Assembly: GCF_014636635.1 (NCBI RefSeq)
Contig: NZ_BMEO01000012.1
Location: 1-64,000 of the forward strand
Length of the DNA stretch: 64,000 nucleotides
From: Marinicella pacifica
GTDB lineage: Bacteria; Pseudomonadota; Gammaproteobacteria; Xanthomonadales; Marinicellaceae
Direction: 5' to 3'
Shown here in pieces: positions 53,655 through 61,541 of this stretch. The translations under genes and the position numbers were made by a program. Position 1 is the stretch's first letter; every line of letters begins with the position of its first letter. The notes beneath the pieces are model-generated. The model did no database searches, was not told the origin of the DNA, and saw nothing but the letters and a program-made list of their open reading frames with translations.

Positions 53655-54854
53655 ATGAAAAATATACAGTCAGATTTACCCCGTTCTTATTACGGTTTGT
53701 TTGCCTTAGGCTTTCGGTCTTTATTTTTTATGGCCGGACTCGGTGGTTTGGGGCTGATTTTGGCCTGGTTATTATTTCAGCACCACGGTGTGATTTTTTC
53801 AGGTCTTAGCTACTACACCCCGAATTTATGGCATGCCCATGAAATGGTGTTTGGATACACCATGGCGGTCATCGGTGGTTTTTTATTAACTGCTATCGGC
53901 AACTGGACCCGCCGCCCCACATCCACACCGGTGACCTTGGCTGCACTGACGTTTATATGGCTGTCAGGCCGACTGGTGGCCTTTATACCGGGCTTACCCG
54001 GATGGTTGATTGCCTGTGTGGATGTTTTATATTTAATCATGCTGGTGGTCATGATTGCCATTCCCTTGATTCAGGCCGGCAATAAACGTAATTATTTTAT
54101 GATTGGTCTGGTGGGTTTATTTGCCTTTATCAATATTTCAGTTCATGTCGCCATTCTTTCCGGCGAATACACCTGGGCGCGGGCTTTAACCAATTTTGTG
54201 CTGTTCTGGGTATTGTTATTAATTATCATCATGGCCGGCCGGGTGTTCCCCATGTTCAGCCAAAATGGTGTGCCTGAGCGCTATGTGGCTAAACGCTATC
54301 AGGTAATTGAATTATTAATTCCGCCCATGATGATTGCCTGGATTTTTGCTTTGAGTTTGGCACCGCACATCACCTGGCTTTGGGGTGGCTTAACAATCAT
54401 TAATATTATTTTGCACAGTATTCGTTTATTTGGCTGGTATAACCGGCAAATCTGGCTTAAGCCGCTGGTGTGGGTATTGCATCTGGGGTATGCCATGCTG
54501 ATTATTGGTTTTATCATGATGTTTGCCATGATATTTAAACCCGGTATTTATTACCTGGCGTTACATATGCTGACCATCGGCTGTTTAGGTATTATTACCG
54601 TCGGTATGATGACCCGGGTCAGTTATGGCCACAGCGGCCGGAATTTACACAGTCCACCTAAAGTGCTGGCACCGATTTTTATTTTACTGGTTCTGTCAGT
54701 TCTGGTTCGCTCTGTTTTACCGCTGTTCGGTATCATCGGCCACTTTAACGGTATGCTGATATCCGGCGGTCTGTGGGCACTGGCCTTTTTATTGTTCACT
54801 GTGCGATATATACCGGTGTGGTTTAAACCCCGGGCGGATGGCCAACCGGGCTGA
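53655..54854 (+). CDS. NnrS family membrane protein
   Basis: 399-residue polytopic haem/copper-type membrane protein of the NnrS family, tied to nitric oxide tolerance. About twelve helices, with family strings LFFMAGLGGLGLILAWLL, NLWHAHEMVFGYTMAVIGGFLLTAIGNWTRR (in part), MAGRVFPMFSQN, ALHMLTIGCLGIITVGMMTRVSYGHSGR (in part). Conserved His residues in WHAHE and LHML are candidate metal ligands. An in-frame reading from 53526 exists, but ATG 53655 directly follows the -10 and begins the conserved region. Confidence 0.93.
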   Translation: MKNIQSDLPRSYYGLFALGFRSLFFMAGLGGLGLILAWLLFQHHGVIFSGLSYYTPNLWHAHEMVFGYTMAVIGGFLLTAIGNWTRRPTSTPVTLAALTFIWLSGRLVAFIPGLPGWLIACVDVLYLIMLVVMIAIPLIQAGNKRNYFMIGLVGLFAFINISVHVAILSGEYTWARALTNFVLFWVLLLIIIMAGRVFPMFSQNGVPERYVAKRYQVIELLIPPMMIAWIFALSLAPHITWLWGGLTIINIILHSIRLFGWYNRQIWLKPLVWVLHLGYAMLIIGFIMMFAMIFKPGIYYLALHMLTIGCLGIITVGMMTRVSYGHSGRNLHSPPKVLAPIFILLVLSVLVRSVLPLFGIIGHFNGMLISGGLWALAFLLFTVRYIPVWFKPRADGQPG

Positions 54855-54866
54855 TTTCTAACCATA

Positions 54867-54896
54867 AAAAAGCCCGGCATATTAACCGGGCTTTTT
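54867..54896 (+). terminator. Terminator after nnrS
   Basis: aaaaagcccgg and ccgggcttttt with an 8-nt loop, 12 nt past the stop. Confidence 0.88.
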
Positions 54897-54907
54897 ATTA
54901 ACTTTAT

Positions 54908-55067
54908 GAGACCTCTGCATAAGTCTGGAGCTTTGGAAAAAAGAATTGAAAAGCTAAAGTTCAAGGCAGGAAACGCGAGTAATAGCAGGGCTATTGATTA
55001 GTTTTCTAACGCAGAAATTTAGCTTTTCAAACTTTTTAACATGATTCACGACTTCTGCAAAGGTCTC
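54908..55067. mobile_element. 160-bp MITE-like palindromic element with target duplication
   Basis: Non-coding element with terminal inverted repeats of about 50 nt. The outer 18 nt match at 16 positions (GAGACCTYTGCAKAAGTC), and an inner block GAAAAGCTAAA is identical in both arms. The centre holds AATAGC-AGG-GCTATT. It is flanked on both sides by the direct repeat TTTAT (54903-54907 and 55068-55072), which looks like a target-site duplication. No transposase is inside, so it would move only in trans. Confidence 0.8.
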
Positions 55068-55079
55068 TTTATAATGGTT

Positions 55080-57065
55080 TTAATCAAAACCATCTTTAAA
55101 AATCAAATCCGAACAGGCCGCCACCTGCTCAGGGCTCACCACCACATGAAAAGCCGCATCCACAGGCATCGCAGCTAAATCCTGGTTATAAACACGCCAA
55201 TAGCCCCCAGAATAATATACCCCGACAGGATGGGCATTATAAACACCTTGAGATACACTTTGGGTCACATGTACCTGGGCACAGGGCACACCGTTAATGA
55301 TGGGATTATCTAAAGTGGTTCGGTTGGAAACAATGTTAGCCGCAGAAGCCACATGCTCCCAGGCACTTTTACTGGGTTCCTGGAAATAAACATTATAATT
55401 GGCGCCATTGGGGATGTTGACCAAATCCAGATTACTGATGTTCCACTTGCCAAAACCGTACCAGACACCGGGCGGATGGTCGTTATAGGTGCCGGTCCAA
55501 TGTTGCGTGACTTGCAAAATACGTTGGGATTGACCATCTAAACCTGATTTATTGATATTGGTATAATTATTGCCCGCAGCCGTGACCTCATGTTCAAAGG
55601 TGTTCGATACCGCAGCAAATTTAGCCACATTAAAAGCCGCATTGGGTTCAATATCGACTAAACCCTCATTAAAGACGCGCCATTTTCCACCGGTATAATA
55701 AATACCCTCATTATCATTATTATAAGGCCCAACAGCGCCATTGTGGGACCAGTTTGAGGTGATGTGAATTTCATCCGCACCACTGTCGCCGTTCAAATCC
55801 GGATGATCCAAAGTGCTGATATAAGAGCCCGTACCTTTATTAACATGGGTATAAAACACATCGCCCGATTCATAAGCACCGATATCTAATTGCGCGGCAC
55901 CACTGCCTTTTTTCTTCATGCGAATGCCACCGTCGGCATCAATAAACGGGCTGCCACCCAAAGCCAATAAGGCTATGGATTGCGCACTGTCAATTGCTGG
56001 TGAGCCGGGTCTTAAACGGGCATTTTGTAAACCCACAATCTGTGGATTAATTGACAGCGCATTGGGACCCGGTGTATAACCCGTGTTGCTAGTGACATCG
56101 TAGACCAGATTATAGTCATGGGTTACGGTAGCGGCTGCAGGAAAGTAAAAACCGGTAATGCCATATGCCACCAGATTGTTATAAACATAGGCATCCACCA
56201 TGGCACCGGGCACCTCAATAATATCCACGCCATAGCGGGATTCAATCATACTGTTATTGACGATTTCAGCTTCAATATCACCATCCAGCGCCTCAAGATG
56301 TACACCCGAAGGGAAATAAAAATCATCATGCCGATAAAAGGCATTGCTGCCAATTTTGGCATGAATATCGCTGTTATTATGTTCGCTTAACACATAAACG
56401 CCTCCCTGGGTGGCTCCATAAATCTCATTGCCAATAACATTCATATCGATACCGCCACCGACCCGTTCATTCAACATAATACCCCGAGATTCAATGCCCA
56501 CTGCCGTCACTGTATTACCGTACACGCGGCCGGTGGCGGTGCCGTTACCAATTGTTTTATAAACGCTGATGGCACCGAACTCATCAGATGGGCTGTTCAA
56601 AAAGTTGGTATGAACCCTGTTGTAACTGACATCAAAATGAATGTCATCATAACTGGTGTTATAGACCCGAATACTGGCAACATTGGCATTGGTGTGAGTG
56701 ACATCATTATGAGTCACATAAATACTATGCGGTGCACCGGCACCCACCACCTGCATACTGCCACCAAGCAACGTAAGACCCTTGACCCGAACCGTATAAG
56801 CCCCGTTGGCATACACCTGAACATTATTACCTACTGAAAATTTGGGCTTATAACCGTTAGCTGCCACCAAAGAGACGGCTTTGTTGGCAAAAATGTTCTC
56901 ATTTATGGTGCTATTGGTGCGTATTTCGATGTACTCACCCACCGGACTACCATCGATACAGGCCTGTAACGTGGTGTTACAGGGTGCCGCCCCACCCGGC
57001 CAGAAACTAAAGGCTGCCGCCGGCAGACTTATCACTGTCATGATTAAAATTAAAATGTTCTTCAT
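55080..57065 (-). CDS. Exported beta-helix protein with three C-terminal repeats and tag
   Basis: 661-residue secreted protein. Signal peptide about 1-18 (ILILIMTVISLPAAAFS). Residues about 45-400 form a right-handed parallel beta-helix (pectate-lyase-like NNxV/GxxI turns). Three repeats of about 75-85 residues follow, beginning near 405, 490 and 570, each with H-V/E-...-N..-T-LD, then V-T-Q/N-W, then G-V/I-Y-Y/W-G..W and N-x-D/L. They resemble DUF7452-like repeats. It ends CSDLIFKDGFD. AAGGAG precedes the ATG. No catalytic residues can be assigned, so it may be an adhesin or a carbohydrate-active surface protein. The TTTAT repeat beside the MITE lies 7 nt after the stop. Confidence 0.82.
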   Translation of the reverse strand: MKNILILIMTVISLPAAAFSFWPGGAAPCNTTLQACIDGSPVGEYIEIRTNSTINENIFANKAVSLVAANGYKPKFSVGNNVQVYANGAYTVRVKGLTLLGGSMQVVGAGAPHSIYVTHNDVTHTNANVASIRVYNTSYDDIHFDVSYNRVHTNFLNSPSDEFGAISVYKTIGNGTATGRVYGNTVTAVGIESRGIMLNERVGGGIDMNVIGNEIYGATQGGVYVLSEHNNSDIHAKIGSNAFYRHDDFYFPSGVHLEALDGDIEAEIVNNSMIESRYGVDIIEVPGAMVDAYVYNNLVAYGITGFYFPAAATVTHDYNLVYDVTSNTGYTPGPNALSINPQIVGLQNARLRPGSPAIDSAQSIALLALGGSPFIDADGGIRMKKKGSGAAQLDIGAYESGDVFYTHVNKGTGSYISTLDHPDLNGDSGADEIHITSNWSHNGAVGPYNNDNEGIYYTGGKWRVFNEGLVDIEPNAAFNVAKFAAVSNTFEHEVTAAGNNYTNINKSGLDGQSQRILQVTQHWTGTYNDHPPGVWYGFGKWNISNLDLVNIPNGANYNVYFQEPSKSAWEHVASAANIVSNRTTLDNPIINGVPCAQVHVTQSVSQGVYNAHPVGVYYSGGYWRVYNQDLAAMPVDAAFHVVVSPEQVAACSDLIFKDGFD

Positions 57066-57151
57066 AGCTTTACTCCTTATAAAAAGTCAGCACCCAAACA
57101 GGGTGTCTGACTTATTGATTCGTAAAAGCACAAAAATTTATGACATCAACT

Positions 57152-57203
57152 CTGAAAATTATTTATTTTTCAGACTGTTTCAATGTGTTTTCAGGCTTTT
57201 CAG
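57152..57203. promoter_or_regulatory. Cluster of CTGAAAA/TTTTCAG sites between divergent genes
   Basis: Four copies of TTTTCAG in one or other orientation occur in 52 bp: inverted at 57152-57158, direct at 57167-57173, 57188-57194 and 57197-57203. The first two form a palindrome with an 8-nt spacer. The cluster lies within the 184-nt gap between the two divergent beta-helix genes and is a candidate operator for both. Confidence 0.35.
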
Positions 57204-57249
57204 ACTTCAAAAACGTGTAATGAAGCCTCCTAACAAAAAAAGAGCACAC

Positions 57250-58980
57250 ATGAAAAAAAGTCTATATACCTTAATAATGGTCATCGCCGGTTTATGGCAG
57301 ATACAATCACACGCCTTTGTCACTGTCGGCAGCGATGCGGCCTGTGATTACAACAATCTGACCGATGCCTATAATGATAATGATGTCTTCGTCCGGGTCA
57401 CCACACAAGGTGCTTTCAGTAACCAATTTGAAATCACCAAACCCAAATGGTTTACCGGTGGCTATTTGAACTGCACCGATGCCGCCAACGGTGATCGCAG
57501 TGCGGAGAAATCAAAATGGCGGTCAGTGTTTAATAACAATGTCGTGCGCATTAATGCCCAACAAGCAGCCAAAGCCCTGATAGTCATTGACGGTTTTGAA
57601 ATTTTTAATGGCCTGAATAACGATCCTGAGGGCGCCGGTGGCATTCAAATCGAAGGTAACAGTCAATTGTTACTGGCCGAATCGGTGGTCTATGACAACA
57701 CCGGTGGTACCGGCGGCGGTATTAAGGTCAGTGGTGCCGATGCTCAGCTGTTAATCAGCAACAGTATCATTCGAAACAATCAGTCTGTATCAGGTGGCGG
57801 TATTTATTGTGACAATCAAGGCACCGTCACCATATTGGGTCAGTCTGCTATCAACAACAACCAAGCCACCTATGGCGGCGGTATCTATGCCGATACCCAA
57901 TGTGATATACAAATGAACAGCGGTGACAGTCTGCCGCCACTACAGGCAGAATTTGGGGTTTTAAGAAACACGGCAGAAGTCGGCGGGGGCGCCTTGTTGC
58001 TGGGCGGTAGCCAAATGGAAATCAAGGGTTCTTTGGAACATCCTGCCAGCATTGTACTGAATATGGCCGACACGGACGAGGTTGAAAGCGGTGGCGGCGT
58101 TTATCTGGCCGGTCAAGGGACCCGTTTTGAAGCCATTAACGGCCGCATTGAATCCAATATAGGTACCTTTTTTGGCGGTGGTTTTTCGGTTCAGGATCAG
58201 GCAGTGTTTGTGATGCGTCGATTACCCGGTGATTGCTGGGATAATGAGCGCTGTTCCTCACTGTCGAATAATATTCTAATTTCCGTTGACGGTGATACAG
58301 AAAGCTATGGCGGTGCCGGTGATTTATTTGAAGGCGGTGTGGCCAATATTTCGCAAACCCGCATAGACGGTAACCTGGGCAACAGTGTCAGTGGCTTTAA
58401 CCTGGACGCCTATGCCTACCTGCGCCTGGAAAGTAATTTAATCATTAACAACCGACATTTTAACGATGACACCGCAACCACTTTAATTCGTGTCAGTGGC
58501 GCACCCGCTGAAGGCTCCAATGTGGATATGTTTTACACGACTGCGGCCAATAATACCACCTCCTTACCCCTGATAAACGTCAGAAATGACAGCCAACATA
58601 CCCTTAATGTTTTTAACAATATCATCGACCACAGTACCAGCGATATTTTGGGGTTTTTTGATGCCGGACAAAATAACAGCCTAATGCAATGGGACTGTTT
58701 GTTTACTTCTGAATCGGCATCATTAACCGGCAATATGGGCTTTATCAGCTTGCAAGACCCGATGTTTGTGAATAAAGTCCAAAGCAATTACCGCTTATCA
58801 CCGGCCTCGCCGGCCATCGATGCCTGCGATGAATCCGCTTTTATCGGTGCCAGTTATCCTGACTTTGTGGGTCGAGATCGCGGCTTTGATGAACCCGGTG
58901 TGGCCAATCATTTAGGCCCGTTTGATGCCGGTGCTTATGAGGCCAATCTGGATTTGATTTTTCAAAACGGCTTTGAGTGA
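57250..58980 (+). CDS. Exported Pmp-like beta-helix protein with IFxxGFE tag
   Basis: 576-residue secreted protein. Signal peptide about 1-22 (LYTLIMVIAGLWQIQSHA). The body is a right-handed beta-helix with polymorphic-membrane-protein-like repeats: GG-G-I/L-Y/K followed by N-N-x-A/S (e.g. NTGGTGGGIKVSG, SVSGGGIYCDN, QATYGGGIYADT). It ends NLDLIFQNGFE. The frame is open upstream to 56881, but that part is antisense to the neighbour and lacks an export signal. MKKSLYTLIM at 57250 is the sensible start. Role unknown, probably cell-surface. Confidence 0.82.
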   Translation: MKKSLYTLIMVIAGLWQIQSHAFVTVGSDAACDYNNLTDAYNDNDVFVRVTTQGAFSNQFEITKPKWFTGGYLNCTDAANGDRSAEKSKWRSVFNNNVVRINAQQAAKALIVIDGFEIFNGLNNDPEGAGGIQIEGNSQLLLAESVVYDNTGGTGGGIKVSGADAQLLISNSIIRNNQSVSGGGIYCDNQGTVTILGQSAINNNQATYGGGIYADTQCDIQMNSGDSLPPLQAEFGVLRNTAEVGGGALLLGGSQMEIKGSLEHPASIVLNMADTDEVESGGGVYLAGQGTRFEAINGRIESNIGTFFGGGFSVQDQAVFVMRRLPGDCWDNERCSSLSNNILISVDGDTESYGGAGDLFEGGVANISQTRIDGNLGNSVSGFNLDAYAYLRLESNLIINNRHFNDDTATTLIRVSGAPAEGSNVDMFYTTAANNTTSLPLINVRNDSQHTLNVFNNIIDHSTSDILGFFDAGQNNSLMQWDCLFTSESASLTGNMGFISLQDPMFVNKVQSNYRLSPASPAIDACDESAFIGASYPDFVGRDRGFDEPGVANHLGPFDAGAYEANLDLIFQNGFE

Positions 58981-58985
58981 TTGCG

Positions 58986-59675
58986 ATGCGTTGGTTTCTG
59001 TTAACGCTGGTTCTGACCGGCGTGTCACACAATTCAACGTCATTGAAATCTGACGAGAAAATTACAGTGGGTGGTGGCGTGGCATGTCACTACCCGCCGG
59101 ATCGCTTAAATCAAGCCATCATAGAACATAACACCCTCTATCTCACCACCGAAACTGTTTATCCACCAATCCAAATCAATCACCCTAAGTTGACCCTGAT
59201 TGGTGGCTTAGCTGATTGTGGCGACTGGAATCAGCTACGAAATCATTCGCAAAAAAGTATTATTACGGGGTTTCATCAATACCGGCCGGTCACCATTTCA
59301 ACGGCGGACGACACGGCAAACAGCCAAATAAAACTGGTTAACCTGCGGTTAACACACGGACAAGCTGACACAGGTGGAGGTTTGCACATCACCGGACCGG
59401 CCCGTGTTGTACTTAAAAACACCGTGATTGAACACAACATCGCCGACCGGCGGGGTGGTGGCATGGTTTTATCGGGGCCTCATGTGACTCTGCAATTAAT
59501 CAACAGTCTGGTTCAGAAGAATGTGGCCAAAAAACTCGGCGGCGGCATCAGTTGTGAGGGTGATCACCGCATCCGCATCGAACATTCACAACAAATAGAC
59601 AACAATCAGGCGCCGCTTGCAGATGATTATTTGCTGGATCAGGGGTGTCTTGTCAAAATTAATTCGGTTGACTGA
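58986..59675 (+). CDS. Short beta-helix protein, untagged paralogue
   Basis: 229 residues from ATG 58986. A GTG at 58977 overlapping the preceding TGA is an alternative start. The N-terminus (RWFLLTLVLTGVSHNS) may be a weak signal peptide. The protein copies the plan of its neighbour: an N-terminal Cys-containing region, then G-G-G-L/M/I followed by N-x-A-x-x-x-GGG repeats (ADTGGGLHI, ADRRGGGMVL, KKLGGGISCEGD). It is less than half the length and lacks the C-terminal tag. It overlaps the convergent regulator gene by 17 nt. Probably a truncated or shortened duplicate. Confidence 0.65.
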   Translation: MRWFLLTLVLTGVSHNSTSLKSDEKITVGGGVACHYPPDRLNQAIIEHNTLYLTTETVYPPIQINHPKLTLIGGLADCGDWNQLRNHSQKSIITGFHQYRPVTISTADDTANSQIKLVNLRLTHGQADTGGGLHITGPARVVLKNTVIEHNIADRRGGGMVLSGPHVTLQLINSLVQKNVAKKLGGGISCEGDHRIRIEHSQQIDNNQAPLADDYLLDQGCLVKINSVD

Positions 59676-61527
59676 CCGCACCGGCGTGTTCAGTCTTGAG
59701 CGCAACCGTCAGACTTAGTATTTTATCTTGCAAAGATTTCATAACAACATCATCGACACGCGCTGCCCCGCTTAAATTCTGTTGTTCAAGGCGTGTTTGC
59801 TCCAGACGATTAAGATAAGTTTCATAAGACAGATCAGATTGGTTGGCGTTGCTTAATTTGAGTTCCCAAAACTGCTCAGCCAGAAACAACCAACTTTCAA
59901 TGTCTGACTCATTCAGGTCTGTCACGGCTTGATTGTATTGTTGTGTGTTTTCTAAAAAAAGATAAGACCAGGCCAATGCCAATTTGGCCAGGGTTTTTTC
60001 ATGATTTTGCGCTTCTGCCAGTTCCATGACTTTCTGCGCTGCTTCAATGGCTTTAATCGGCTGTTCACTGCGGGCATGGCTCAAGGCAAAATAAGCCAGT
60101 AACATCGGCCTTTGGTAATTAAAATTATTCACCTGTGAGGCCTGCCAGGCAGCCTGTAATCGATCGGCCGCCGCCGACCATTGTTTTTGATGTGCTAAAT
60201 TCATCCCCTGGTAAAGTTGAACAATGGCCATTGGCGCGGATTGATTGAGTTGCTCTGCGTAATGCTGAGTCAATTCTAACAGCGCTTGCGCCTGCTGGCT
60301 TTGAAAGGTCACCACCAACAGATAATTCAATGTCATTAATTTCGGGTTCAAACCGCGTCCACTTTGACTTTTAAGCTGATATTTCAAGGCTTCTTGTATG
60401 TGACCGATGGCTTCAAGGGGTTGGTTTTTCTGCAAATAAATCTGACTCATCATACTGTAAGCCGATGCAATGTAGCGGCCTTCACCAATCTGCAAACTTA
60501 AATCCAAACCCTGTTGCAGTAATTTTTGGGCCTGATCCACATCATTCATTACCAGGTAAGTGGCCGCCAGATTATTCACCGCCATCATTTGTCCGGTTGC
60601 ATCATCACCCTGTTTGGCCCGACTGGCGGCTTGCCGGTATATGTCAATGGCCGCCTGAAAATCACCGGATTTTTTATGTAAAAACGCCAGTTCCATCAAA
60701 GCATCCACCACCTGGGCGTTGCTGTCCGACGCCTTCAATAAGGCCAGCGCTTTTTGTACGTGCTCGGTTTGCGGCTGATCCTGACCCAGGGCTCCGTAAG
60801 CCCGCGAAAGCAGTATGTGACTTTCACCCAAAGCGGTTGTTTGTTGGGTCTCGCTAAAATAATGCAGGGCCTGCTTTAATGCCGCCACACTGTCTGAATA
60901 GCGCTGCAATTCAAGCAACGCCTGACCTTGTTGCTGATACAGGAATCCCAAATCAGCGCTTGAATAACTGACCGTGTCAGCCAGCGTGTCATTAATGTGC
61001 TGCAAACCGGCCTGCCAATCGGATTGGGACAATTCAAGGATGCTTTGTTTTTGTGCAGTATTCAGTTGGTTTATTGACTGTCGGGGACTCATCCACCCCA
61101 AAACACCGTAAACAAGCGCCGATAAAATAAGCGCAGCAATCAGCACGAAAACAAGTTTTTTGCGATGACTTTGAGGTTTTTTTCGGTTACCGTCAGATAC
61201 ACCGTCTTGGTGTTTCGAACATTCAGAGACCGCATACTTAAGCCGATAGCCCTTACCGTAAACATTTTCAATACTGTCCTCCGGTAAGCCGATGTCTTGT
61301 AATACACCACGGCAGGTTTGGATTTGTTTGAACAAAGACGCTTCACTGACAATCACCTCTCCCCAAACCGTTTGCATGAATTCGTCTTTAGAGATGATCG
61401 ATTGCGGATTTCGAAAAAACAGCAATAAGGCGGCCATGGTTTTATCAGTCAGTGTAATCACTTGTGTGCCATGATTGAGCTGGTTGGCCTGAAGACTAAA
61501 GTTTATTTGCTTGATTCTGTATTGCAT
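59659..61527 (-). CDS. CadC-like membrane regulator with TPR repeats
   Basis: 622-residue one-component regulator. Winged-helix DNA-binding domain of OmpR/CadC type at about 1-98 (LTDKTMAALLLFFRNPQSIISKDEF, in part, then VYGKGYRLKYAV). Basic linker, transmembrane helix 125-145 (LVFVLIAALILSALVYGVLGW), then a long periplasmic TPR array (YSDSVAALKQALHYF, GDFQAAIDIYRQAASRAK, QPLEAIGHIQEALKYQL). Such proteins sense envelope signals and bind DNA while membrane-bound. Targets unknown; the neighbouring beta-helix genes or the TgpA operon are candidates by position only. Confidence 0.85.
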   Translation of the reverse strand: MQYRIKQINFSLQANQLNHGTQVITLTDKTMAALLLFFRNPQSIISKDEFMQTVWGEVIVSEASLFKQIQTCRGVLQDIGLPEDSIENVYGKGYRLKYAVSECSKHQDGVSDGNRKKPQSHRKKLVFVLIAALILSALVYGVLGWMSPRQSINQLNTAQKQSILELSQSDWQAGLQHINDTLADTVSYSSADLGFLYQQQGQALLELQRYSDSVAALKQALHYFSETQQTTALGESHILLSRAYGALGQDQPQTEHVQKALALLKASDSNAQVVDALMELAFLHKKSGDFQAAIDIYRQAASRAKQGDDATGQMMAVNNLAATYLVMNDVDQAQKLLQQGLDLSLQIGEGRYIASAYSMMSQIYLQKNQPLEAIGHIQEALKYQLKSQSGRGLNPKLMTLNYLLVVTFQSQQAQALLELTQHYAEQLNQSAPMAIVQLYQGMNLAHQKQWSAAADRLQAAWQASQVNNFNYQRPMLLAYFALSHARSEQPIKAIEAAQKVMELAEAQNHEKTLAKLALAWSYLFLENTQQYNQAVTDLNESDIESWLFLAEQFWELKLSNANQSDLSYETYLNRLEQTRLEQQNLSGAARVDDVVMKSLQDKILSLTVALKTEHAGAVSQPN

Positions 61528-61541
61528 GGGGCTATCTTATC

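Noticed and set aside
54908-55067. Complete insertion sequence
   Set aside because: Only 160 bp and no open frame; better described as a MITE.
56881-57249. Upstream extension of the Pmp-like protein by 123 residues
   Set aside because: Antisense to the signal-peptide region of the divergent gene; the real signal peptide starts at 57250.
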